The position numbers and the translations under genes are program-made. 25,387 nucleotides of DNA from Conidiobolus incongruus B7586 (lineage: Eukaryota > Entomophthoromycota > Entomophthoromycetes > Entomophthorales > Conidiobolaceae): positions 1 to 25,387 of the forward strand of contig JNEM01009940.1 in assembly GCA_000697335.1 (NCBI GenBank). Direction: 5' to 3'. Within the stretch, counting starts at the first letter, position 1; every line of letters starts with the position of its first letter. Below the pieces are notes generated by a model. It was not told where the DNA came from. It saw nothing but the letters and a program-made list of their open reading frames with translations, and did no database searches. Positions 1-10,674 of the stretch are shown here, in pieces.

Positions 1-537
1 TATATTATATTTGAATTTATAAAATAAAAACTATCATATCAAAATATTTAATTAAAATATTATTATTTAATATTATTCAAAATTAAATTATTACTTTTTG
101 ATATATATTTCTTATATTAATTTAATATCAAATCTATATTCCAGATATAATTAATTTCAAAATTTATTTATAAACTGCTATAACTTAAAATATAACCTAA
201 ATATACTATGCTATTCATCATTATTTTATTAGTGATAAAAATTTAATTTGAAAAGTTTATATTTATAAATATATATTTATTTATAGTTATTTGAAGACTA
301 GGTTTATTAATTGGAAATTTTTTAATTTAATAAATCAAGTTAAAAAAATAATATCGCTTTAATAATAAATAACTTTTTTTTCAACAATAGAATTCCATAT
401 TAATTATAATTTTTTATCTTTTTTATATTGTTATTTATAATTTATCTTTAAAATTACACCTTTAATTTTAAAATATAATATTGGAATATTATTAAATATC
501 TTTCCTCGAGTTAAATACTTTAACTTATGAAATCAAT

Positions 538-570
538 CATATTCACCAAGATTCATATTTGGTGAATATG
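538..570. repeat. 12-bp perfect inverted repeat
   Basis: CATATTCACCAA at 538-549 is followed, after a 9-nt loop, by its exact reverse complement at 559-570. The arms contain CACC/GGTG, unusual in this nearly pure A/T setting. It could form a hairpin or cruciform, or be a dimer binding site. No neighbouring gene explains it, and one such repeat is not far above chance in DNA this AT-rich. Confidence 0.6.
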
Positions 571-1989
571 GTGGATATAATAATAAAGTCTAATCCTTTC
601 TAATAAATAAACCTTTGATAGCTTTTGCTATATTTATATGATTATTTTAATTGAAAATATATGGTGTTTTAATATCATTTCCCTTACAATAAGTTATTTC
701 ATTAGTTTTTAAAAACCTATAATATTTCCTATTACCTTGATATATTTTTGCTCGTAATAATTCGCTGGATGTTATATTATTGATATCCATACCCAATAAA
801 CACTTCTGTTTTTAAAAAATTTATTTTTGAATTTATAATATTAGGTTAAATTTTTTAACCCAAATATTTTTTTTATTTTTTAGTAATAAATTACTTATTA
901 AAATATTTAATTTGTCTATCATAATAATTATTAAAATATCATATAATAAGCATTATTTTGATAAAAATTTATATTAGTTATATTTTTGCTCTTATTTATT
1001 TAATGTTCAATCAAAATATATGGTACCTATACTTTTAATTTTATAAATAATTTTAAATAATATTTTACTAAAGTAATAGTAGAGTTAAAATTAAAATATC
1101 AACCTTGTGTTAGTTTTTTTGCTAAATTTAATAAGTAATATTTAATATATTTTTTAACTATACTTATATTTAATTAGTTAGTTTTATATTTATAATAACC
1201 TAAATAAGCTAAGTCTTTTTTACTGAATTTCCTAGTTTAAGTAAATTAAATTAATTTACAATATTATATTTTAAAAGTTATTTGCCACCAGTTGCTATTA
1301 GGAGATTTTTGTAAATATTAAATATAAAACATCTTGTATAATATGATATTTTAATTAATGCCCTTTGTTTAACTTATTTAAAATTTGAAACTGTAATTTT
1401 CAATAACCTTGTTTTTTATTAAATATTTTTTTGAAAATAAAATAATATAAAATATATGTAAAAAATATAATAAATCAGAACTAAATTAACTTTGGATTAT
1501 AAAATAATAATTTATCTAAGTATAGGAAATTAAATTTTAAATCATTAAATAGTTATCAAAGCAAGAGAATAATATTTTATTTTAAAATACCAATAATAGG
1601 GTTAGATTATTTTAATATATTAAGATCTAGATATCTTATTATAATGATTTCTTATTGCAATATATTGAAACATCTTAATATATTACTATCACTCTATATT
1701 TGATACTGATAATATATTTTATAATATAGCTCCTTGAAATTCATAATTTGTTTATAAAAGATTATTTATTACAGTTTTTAATATATAATTTTTATATGTG
1801 ACATAATGTAACTGATGAATAATTAATTAAATTTATGTATTTTTGAATTTTATTTCACTAATTTGAAATAAATTTGATTCTCTAATAACAGTATTAAAAA
1901 TTTTGACTTTAAATATCATAATTGTGCCAATTTCAATATATTTAAAGTAAAAATTTATTGTTTTTTTAAATAATATTTAAATTATTCAT

Positions 1990-3310
1990 GAATATGGTTG
2001 AAGAGAGACTCGGTATTTAGTTAAATGCGGTGATGTAAGGGTATCAGAATTTATTTATTACACTTAGTATATATCAAAATAATTACATTACATATTTTAT
2101 TCGAATAAATTATAAATAGTTCATACTCTGATCAATTAAAGTATATATAGTAAAACATGTAATTTTCTATCTGATAATTTAAACATTCTCTTTATTTAAA
2201 CAATTGAAATCAAAATATCAAAAACGTAAAGATAATAAATTATTTAGTTCTATTAAATGTTTTAATATATATCGAAAAAATTGGATTAGTATTTGGAAAT
2301 ACTGCTATGAAGGTAACTTTGTATCCTCATCCTAAGAACTTCATCTTTTAAACTGAACCTAAGAATCAATTACACGAAGAAGTCAAACACGAAATCAACA
2401 AGAACTCAACTATAAATTAATAAGAAAAATGAGCTATCAATTCTAAGTTGATTGATATAAAAATAGCTTTCTATTAACCAAAAATAAATATTATATTCAA
2501 ATATATATACTATATTATAATATCTTTCTTATTTGTAACTTATATAAATTGCTGTCAAATAACGAGTATGAGATAATTATTTTCAACAGAGTTCTTAACT
2601 AAAGCCTAATCCAAGCTAATCCTCATTCTGAAATGCGTCTCATTCAAATATTTTTATAGCTAATCACTCTCCAGAAGGCTGTACTTTTTTCCCACACATA
2701 CTAAAAAGTCATCAATCCCTTGAAATTCAGTCTTACACTACCATTGTACTTGAAAATCGTTTAAGTTTCAAATATAATCGACATTATTTAAAAAAATAAG
2801 ATATCACATAAGATAACTATTATAGTGTTACATATCAATTAATCAAAATATAAATTTCAAAAGAATATATATTTAATCATTTCATTTGATTAATAGCGAT
2901 GGGAAATAATCATGTCAATCACTCAAAATACTGCGATTACCACACTGAATCGAGAAGTCGTATTGGAGAACACCCATTTTCTGAACTGGGTTGTTGTGTT
3001 CCTTTCTGTCACTGAGTCATTCCTATCCATAAAAAGCAACAATGAAAACTAATATAAGATTATCATGAACGAACTAATAAACACATCCCTTTTATCTTCA
3101 TTTCAAAAGTATTGAGTCGTGAAGAGCATGAGATATTTGCTTTACTCGAAGAACCCGATTCACAGCAAGCCATTTTCACCTCATTTGGTGAACCCTATTA
3201 ATTTCCCCTAACTCCGTGGTAACCTATTGTTTACTACTGGCGATCCCCTGTTTAAGCTCTAAAAGTCTACTTCCTCCCACAATTGCAGTCATCAATAGAA
3301 TTCATATTTT
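1990..3310. other. GC-enriched island, possible decayed coding fragment or structured RNA
   Basis: The base composition here is clearly richer in G and C than the flanks, most strongly at 2290-2450, 2580-2760 and 2880-3310. Several stretches read like protein on the plus strand, but the frames are interrupted mainly by TAA and TAG and hardly ever by TGA. The longest intact frame with ATG is 47 codons (from about 2909). The 2960-3200 part also holds hairpins: GAACAC (2968-2973) with GTGTTC (2996-3001), and TTCACC (3175-3180) with GGTGAA (3187-3192). No protein or RNA family was recognised. It is best read as a relic of unknown origin. Which strand was functional is not certain, because some minus-strand frames look equally plausible. 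Confidence 0.4.
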
Positions 3311-4379
3311 TAATTATAGGATAATTCAAAAATAATTTTACAAGTGATATTATATTGTTAATGGCTGATTTAAAATCAGGATTTTAAATATTTTTTCAAT
3401 TAAAATTTTACAAAATATATAATTCAAAATGATTAAATTAATATAATTTATTTTCTTTTTTAAAGGATAAAGAAGACATTCTTCGATGTTTTAATTTTTG
3501 CAATTTTTGATTTCAGTTTTAATAACGATATTCATATTAAAATATTAAAATAAATTTCAAATTGGAAAAAAAATTCATAAAAAATTATTAATCTTCTTTT
3601 ATAATAATACAAAATGTAATTAGTAATAGTTTTATAGTTAAGATTCTATAATATATATCAATCAATACAATATAATGAATATTGTATATAAATTGTTACA
3701 TTCTAAAGTCATTAACGAGTATATTTAATAAAATATTTTCAATTTCTATATATTGATTTTTTTCACGATATTATCATAACTTCAATCAAGATAAGTATGA
3801 TTATTTAAAGATTTAGTCCTTCACTTATATTATAATGGGTTATCATTTATACTTGATATTCAAATATTTTTTATATATTTAAAATGGATGAAATTCTGTC
3901 ACTATCTATTCAACTTTAAATATAATAAAATCATTGCAAAATATATTTTACTATTAATTTTATTAGAAAAGTTACTTGTTATTAAAAAGGATTTAAAATA
4001 ATTCAGCCAAAGATCAAAAATTTTTAAAACTTATTATCAAATATTGTAATAATTTAAATATTAAATTTAAATCATTATAATATGACAAATAGTTTGAAAA
4101 ACCAAATAATATGATTTTAGTATGAATGTATATATATAGTTTTATAAAAAACTTCAGACATTATTTATTTTCAAATATTTTAAAGTATTATAAATTTTTT
4201 CTAATTATATCATCATTATTATTATCTTAAATTTGAAATAATAGGAAATTTTTTAATTTTTAATTTTTCAAACATATTATAAGTTTTAAAAAAATGAATA
4301 TATATAAAATAAATAAAGAGGTTATGTATTTTTAAATTATATATATATACACATATATATTATATTTTTTTGATTAAAA

Positions 4380-5450
4380 AATTAACTTTTTAAAATTGGC
4401 TGTTTAATTTAATTATACTTAAATAATAATCATCAAAAGTTTTTTATTTTAATATTAATAAAACTTAACTATAAATTATTTAAAATTATTTATAATTTAT
4501 AAGTAGCTTTTAATAATGAAATATTATCTAAATTAACTATTTATTGTTAAGTATATTATTTTAAGATTAAAAAAAATTATTTAAAACTTATTAAAATTTA
4601 AAAAACTAACTTTAACTATTAGTTTTTTAGTTATTTATAGAGTAAAAAAATATATTAAAAAGTACTTTTTTATTTTAATTAAAAAATTATTTAAATACTT
4701 TAATATTAGATTTATAAATATTTTATTTATATTAAAGTTTAAATTTAAATAAATAAAAATATAAAATAAATATCTTTTAATTTAACTAAAGTTTAAAAAA
4801 AATATTAAAATAGCTATTATTAAATAAAACTTATTAAAATATTAGTAAAAACTTAAACTTTTATAACAAATTATTATAATTAATGAATCTTAAATTTCTA
4901 TATATAATCTTTTATTAAAATATAAATTAAAATGTTAAATTAAGTTAAATTAACCTTTTTTATAAATCTATTTAAATAAATATTTTATTAATAAGTAAAT
5001 ATTAATTATTATAATATTTTATAATAATATATGTTATTTTTATTTAATTTTTGAAGGAAAATCAATTAATAATAAGTTTTATATTGTTTATTTAAATAAA
5101 AGTATTTTTAATTAGTGTTCTCAATAAAATTTAAGAAAACTTATTATTTTACATGATAATTATAAAATATATAAATTTAAAGCTAAAAAAATTTTTAATT
5201 AAAAATAACTAGAAAAAACTATTATATCTAATATATTCTTTAGATTATAACTTATATAATTATAATTACTTTAAGTAATTAAAAAACTAGCCTATAAGAA
5301 AGAAAATTTAATTAGTTTATAAAATATCAAATTTTAGTCTTTAATAAAAAGAATTATTTTTTAAGTATTAAAAGTTTGTTAAAAATATAACAAAAAGTTA
5401 TTAATAATAAAAAAGATTATTAAATTTATAATATATATTTATTTTTATAT
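4380..5450. other. Extremely A/T-pure block with TpA excess
   Basis: G and C fall to roughly 5-10% per line (for example 4741-4800 has three G/C in 60). In the lines counted by hand TpA is at or above ApT (11 versus 7 at 4621-4680; 13 versus 12 at 4681-4740), whereas line 1-60 shows 13 versus 15. This composition fits strong C-to-T decay of a repeat, but no element, terminal repeat or coding motif could be identified. Confidence 0.35.
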
Positions 5451-6510
5451 ATTATATATCAAAATGTTTATTTATTTTTAATTACAAAAAATTCCCATTA
5501 TTTAAAATATAGAGTAATAATTATTAATCAAATTTAATCAAATTTTAAGAATAATAATACATTGGTAACTAACAATATATTAATAAAGTGAAAGAGTATT
5601 TATAAAATTTCTATTTAATATATTAAAAAACCAAGGCAACTATAATTATTATAATACAAAGCTATCTAAAATAGAAACATTTATTAGTTATAAATTCATA
5701 CTGAATTATAATATATATTAATATATACTAATATTTATATTGATTTGAATAAACTACTATTTTTTAAGAATACTGATTTTAATAAAATTTAATAAAAATA
5801 AAATGATAATTAAAAAATTAAATATGAAACAAAAAATATTTAAAAAATTATTATCATATCATAATTAAAATGTTATATATCATTATTTTGATAATTAAAA
5901 GTGATTATATAGTGATTTAATTAATTAAACAGAACATATCATTATATTCATTAACTAAAAGGAGTAATTCTAATATGTTTTATTTAGTTTATCTATTCTT
6001 CTGTTTACTAGATTTTGAAAATAATTCATATTTAGTTTTATGCTATTGCTATGAAAATTACACGAATATCAGTTCCTTTTTAAAGTGTATATTTTAATAA
6101 ACATAATGTAATATTTTATAGCTAATTAAATTAATATTTATTCAATACTAACAATATGCATTATGAAACTAATAGATGCTAATATCGAATAAAAATATTA
6201 TATTACAAGTTATTAAGAGTAAGATATATTTAGACTGATTTAAAAGTATCATTAAATAAATACAGCCGATAAAACTATGCAATTATTATTCACACATTTA
6301 TATATTATATACACACATAAATATATATCTATCAAATATAATAATATACATAATTATGATGAAATAATTTATATCCTTATACTTATTTTAAAATTTTTAA
6401 GTCACATATAATTTTAAAAATTTTTATATATAAAATTTCAAAAAATATTATTTTAATTATAATATAACTTTTAATTAATAAATAATATTAATTTATTAGT
6501 AAAATAAAAT

Positions 6511-6512
<2 letters not shown>

Positions 6513-6542
<30 letters not shown>

Positions 6543-6586
6543 TATTCAATTATTTTATCATATTTAAATTTTTATTCAATTATTTT
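6513..6586. repeat. (AAT)6/(ATT)4 palindrome and 16-bp direct repeat
   Basis: Six AAT units (6513-6530) run directly into four ATT units (6531-6542), giving a loopless 12-bp inverted repeat centred at 6530/6531. Immediately after it, TTTATTCAATTATTTT occurs at 6541-6556 and again at 6571-6586, a 30-bp period. It lies about 200 bp beyond the 3' end of the bHLH gene. It looks like a microsatellite with a small local duplication. Confidence 0.75.
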
Positions 6587-6786
6587 TAATATTAAAAAAA
6601 GCTATGAAGATAAAAATCTGAAATATGATGGATTTAAATATTGAAGAATGATGATATTAACAGGTGTGAATAATTAGTAATTAAAATAAAAAAACATAAA
6701 TAGTTTACTTTAAATAATGAAGTTGGAAGAATGTATATGTATATATAAAAAGGCAAAAAGATGGTATACAATTGCAGTTAGTTAAG

Positions 6787-7875
6787 TCATGTCTGGTTTT
6801 GGCCAATTAAGTCTCTAATCGGAGGAAGCGAAGGTGAGGGATGCTGAGATTGATTGGGTGAATTGATGCGGGAGGATGGATTGATAGGAGGTAACGTAGA
6901 AGTATTATCGCAGTGAGTCGGTGGGAGTTTGAATGCTGAAAGGTTGGGCAGTCCACCAGGGGGTGAGTAGTCATCTTTGTGGGAGCCAAAGTGAGGTGAA
7001 ACCGGAAGAGATCGGAATTGCGCTGCGTAGTCAAAATTGCCACGACTGCGAGAGTAGCTAGGAATAGGATAGGGTTCATGGCGCTGGACTGATCCCATCA
7101 TCAAAGGACAGAATTCCTGAGCAGGTTTAGGAATATCTAATGAATAATCATCAAAATTGCTGGGTAGAGTGCCTGATGCTGCGAGTTTTGGTGAAGAGGG
7201 ACGGGTAGGAAGACGACTAGGGGCACGACTGTTGATGGATATTTTAGAAGCTGTACAGAATTCAACATCATTGGGATCTGGCTCGGTCCCCTTAAGCTTT
7301 GCATTCTCTTCAACGGCAGCAAGAAGTTTTGCTTGAAGTTGTTTGACATACTGTACAGTGACTTTTAATATATTACCTTTATTATGTTTGAAATCAGATC
7401 CTTGAACAGAGAGTGGAATTAATTCGGAACATTCGTATATGAGGGAATTAATGTTATCACGACGACGGCGTTCGACCGTATTGTGATTTTCTCTTCTTCT
7501 TTTCATGCGTTCCCATACTGCATTGCTGTCTAAACTGTTTCTATTTAATAGATTAACACCTTCGACCACATAAGGTCCGGGGTTAGTTGTGCCTGGACGA
7601 GTTGTGCTGTTCGAAGAAGAAGCAGAGTTTTTGTTAGTGGAAGCTGGGGTATCTTTTTGTTCGGTTTTGATTTCGGCTTGGAAATCTAAAAACTGAGCCT
7701 GATCACTAGGTGGACGAGGGAGTGAATACTGTCTGTCATAGAGATCTGGAGAGTGAGGACGGGTTGCTGGTGCTGATTCATAATATAAAGATGGTGATCC
7801 GCCATTTGGAGAAGCGGCTCTCTTAATGCTATCAATTTTGTTGACTGATTGTGCTGAATCACCTTGTGTGATCAT
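6787..7875 (-). CDS. bHLH transcription factor, MiT/TFE- or Rtg3-like
   Basis: A single open frame of 362 codons, ATG at 7873-7875 and TGA at 6787-6789. The bHLH domain spans about residues 125-182: a basic region with H131, E135 and R139 (the H-E-R triad of class B proteins that contact CAYRTG/CACGTG E-boxes), helix 1, a loop with an HNKG motif, and helix 2. A short leucine-spaced extension (about 180-195) could continue as a zipper. The HNxVERRRR basic region resembles animal MiT/TFE and yeast Rtg3, which act in nutrient or mitochondrial stress signalling; this is family knowledge, not shown here. The flanks are Ser/Pro-rich and look disordered. IKTE at residues 69-72 fits the SUMO consensus. 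The gene has no intron, unlike most neighbours. CATGTG sites lie 287-406 bp upstream. bHLH identity is sure; the subfamily is less so. Confidence 0.9.
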   Translation of the reverse strand: MITQGDSAQSVNKIDSIKRAASPNGGSPSLYYESAPATRPHSPDLYDRQYSLPRPPSDQAQFLDFQAEIKTEQKDTPASTNKNSASSSNSTTRPGTTNPGPYVVEGVNLLNRNSLDSNAVWERMKRRRENHNTVERRRRDNINSLIYECSELIPLSVQGSDFKHNKGNILKVTVQYVKQLQAKLLAAVEENAKLKGTEPDPNDVEFCTASKISINSRAPSRLPTRPSSPKLAASGTLPSNFDDYSLDIPKPAQEFCPLMMGSVQRHEPYPIPSYSRSRGNFDYAAQFRSLPVSPHFGSHKDDYSPPGGLPNLSAFKLPPTHCDNTSTLPPINPSSRINSPNQSQHPSPSLPPIRDLIGQNQT

Positions 7876-10674
7876 ATTTAAAAGAAGTTAATAAATATAT
7901 TAATTAAATAAGCTGAGGGTTTATTATTTAAGTGGTAGTGGTTTACTTATTTAATATTCAAGTGTGAAATTAGTAAAATGGATTATTCAGTAAAACAAAG
8001 GTGAATTTTATATTTTTTGCTAGTAATTGAACTTTACTATTTGGGTTTAATTCGGGGCCATATTGAAATAAATCACTGCAATCTAGGTAAATTTAGGAAT
8101 GATGATCGAATTTCAAATTAGGATTTGTAGGGATTTAGTGTAATGTCATTATCAATTTCATTCACATGTAATCTATTGCGAACATTACATAACCAATCAC
8201 ATTAAAAGTTATCCTTGATAATTAATGTTATTGGCTAATACCAAAATTAAAAAATCATGTGGTGTAGAATATGCACATGTGTTCAACTGAGTTTCCAACA
8301 ATTGTATTTGGCTAATTGAGTTCAAAGGTAGACATATGATTAATATTCTCTAACACTATCAAATTAAATATGGTCATGATGCAATGTGTAATATGATTTG
8401 TTGAAAATTAATCACCAATTAATTATTATTTTAAGTTCATAATAATTGTTACTTTTATATTGCACAATTCATACAGATTTTAATCAGATTATTAGCGAAA
8501 TCTAATAATTATTGGTAGTCGAATATTAAAAACATATTTATTACTTGTATTTAATTTGTATCTATGTTAATATCATTAATCAATCGAATGATGTAGTTGA
8601 TTTAACTTTGTTACAATTATTAAGGTATAATCATTCTACAATATTTCCCATATCCTGAGATTTTTGATCATCTATATATTACAAAATTAATATCAAGAAT
8701 ATTTCCAATTTATTACTATAATGCTTTTATGTATATGAATATTTATTAGTCATGCTAGTGGCTATAATGGAAGGTTTTATTATAATAGTAATATCACAGT
8801 TGTATTTTCCTTATTATATGTTAATAAATTTATAGGTTAACCCAATTGTTGACGTAAAATCAAATAATTCAATGGTTTTGTTCAACCTTGTTTTTCTTGT
8901 CCCGAATTTGAAATAAGCTATTGATTATCATATATTTGATCATAGTTTTAATAGCTTATAACCAATAATAATACATTCAATTTTACCACTATATATGCAG
9001 TCAATTTTGGATTTATAGACTGTATAATGAACAAAATGTGGTTATTTAAATTATCAACAAATTCAGCAACTCAATCATATGAGCATCTATAATGGAATAA
9101 TGATAAACTTGATGGTTGAATATATTTGGTTCGATAAACAGATAACAATTATACTCACAATTCAATTTACTTGTTATTTGATGCATTTTTTGGGCTATTG
9201 GAAAATTTAAGTGGCTCTATATTTTCAAATGACATGATTTTTTCAATTTTACTAATATTGGCAATAGGTATAAATGGTGACGCATATAGTAGTTGCGATA
9301 TAATTAAAATTATAAAGTTAAATTAATAATTGAATAAAATGGACATTAAGTTCTATCATCAAATTGTAAAAGTGTTAAATTATTGAAGAAAATTGTATGA
9401 TTACTGCATTTTATTAAATTCTGCCAAAATTTTCAACAACTGAATTCAGCCTATTTAATTATGTAATTTTAATTTTCGAAACTTAATTAAAATTGATTGA
9501 AATTTCGAAAAAGAGTTTTTCAATTTATTTATTAAACAAGTATAAACTTATCATATCATGTTAACATTATTCAAATGTCTGTTCAATAGAAAAATCATAC
9601 TAAATGCAAACATAGACTTTTGAAATACATAGTCAATTATTAAGTTGAAAGCAATATACTCTTTTATTCAGCTATAAATGGCAGCTGAACAAAATTCATA
9701 GAAATTTTCAAATCCAACAATTAGTAGCAAATAGTGAGGTATATACTTGTTTGAATAAATAATTCATACCTTTATTGCAATATCATTTTCAATTGATTTA
9801 CAACATCTTATATCACTACTTTGTTTATCATTTAATATAGTATAATAGGAACTAAACTATTAGGTTAACCCAAAATTTGTATTAGATATAATAATCAATT
9901 TGCCAAATTATTTCATTTACTAGCTTAATATTTTATATTTCAATTTAATTGGTTCTTATGTTATTTAATTTACCTTGTAGAATTAAAAAATATTGGCATT
10001 TTAGATGTAACCATTAAATACAAAATCTGAATTTTCTGGTCTCGACAGAAGTGATTAAAATTTTAAGAATGGTAGAGTAATAACAATGAATTAATATTCA
10101 TTGAAAATTATATAATTAGTTAAATATTTTTCAGACCATAAATTGAATGTTATTTAAAGATATATAATTGTGTCTATTTGTATTCGATTAGAACATACAC
10201 TCAACAAATTACTAATTGATCAGTATATCGTCATAGATTATTAGAATTACAATTTTAAAAACTATTCTTAAGCTATTACTATTTAATTATACTTAATGGG
10301 GATATTTTATCAATAATTTCAAAAGTTTTACAAAATGATGAGATTGAATTTATTTGAACTAACCTAAATAGAAGGACAAATCTAATAACCCAAAATTAAT
10401 GAAATTTTCAATGAAATTATAGATTGCTTGGTTAAAAATGCATTGAACTATGACTAATTTGATTATTTATTTAACAAATCTGAAAATCAATTTCATGATT
10501 TTTATTAATTAGGATATTTTGAAAAATAGTTAAAAATAATTGACAGTCTTATGGAAATGATGTCATCTATGGTAATAATAATTAAATTGATATTATATAC
10601 ACAGGAAAATATTAGTTAAGAAACAAATCTCTTGAATTTATTAATATTCGATTAGAATGAACTATAGTATGATA
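7876..10674. other. 2.8-kb spacer between two minus-strand genes
   Basis: This holds the upstream region of the bHLH gene and the 3' flank of the transporter. Stops are frequent in all frames and no exon-like stretch with matching splice signals was found on either strand. Composition is less extreme than in the left desert. Apart from the E-box cluster near 8162-8281 nothing specific was seen. The length suggests an extended regulatory region for the transcription factor, but that is inference. Confidence 0.5.
8162..8281. promoter_or_regulatory. Cluster of CATGTG/CACATG E-boxes upstream of the bHLH gene
   Basis: TCACATG at 8162-8168, TCATGTG at 8255-8261 and CACATGTG at 8274-8281 lie 287-406 bp upstream of the bHLH start codon. 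The first two match the T-CAYRTG form bound by MiT/TFE-type factors. By base composition a specific CACATG/CATGTG hexamer is expected only about once in several kilobases. The gene encodes a class B bHLH protein, so autoregulation is a reasonable inference. Confidence 0.4.

Larger units (their letters stand above)
1..6786. other. AT-rich gene desert
   Basis: No convincing gene is seen in this 6.8-kb stretch. It is dominated by A/T runs, with frequent stops in all six frames and no open frame of 60 codons. Two parts differ from the rest and are listed separately: a GC-enriched island near 1990-3310 and an almost G/C-free block near 4380-5450. The desert stops sharply just before the bHLH gene. 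It could be decayed repeats, a heterochromatic or centromere-like AT block, or simple intergenic DNA. The sequence alone does not decide. Confidence 0.6.

Noticed and set aside
4380-5450. Old retroelement or other virus-like copy
   Set aside because: Composition would suit a decayed repeat, but no terminal repeats or recognisable domain could be supported, so no family is named.
1-6786. Mitochondrial DNA insertion as a source of the AT desert
   Set aside because: No mitochondrial gene, rRNA or tRNA signature was seen; composition alone is not evidence.
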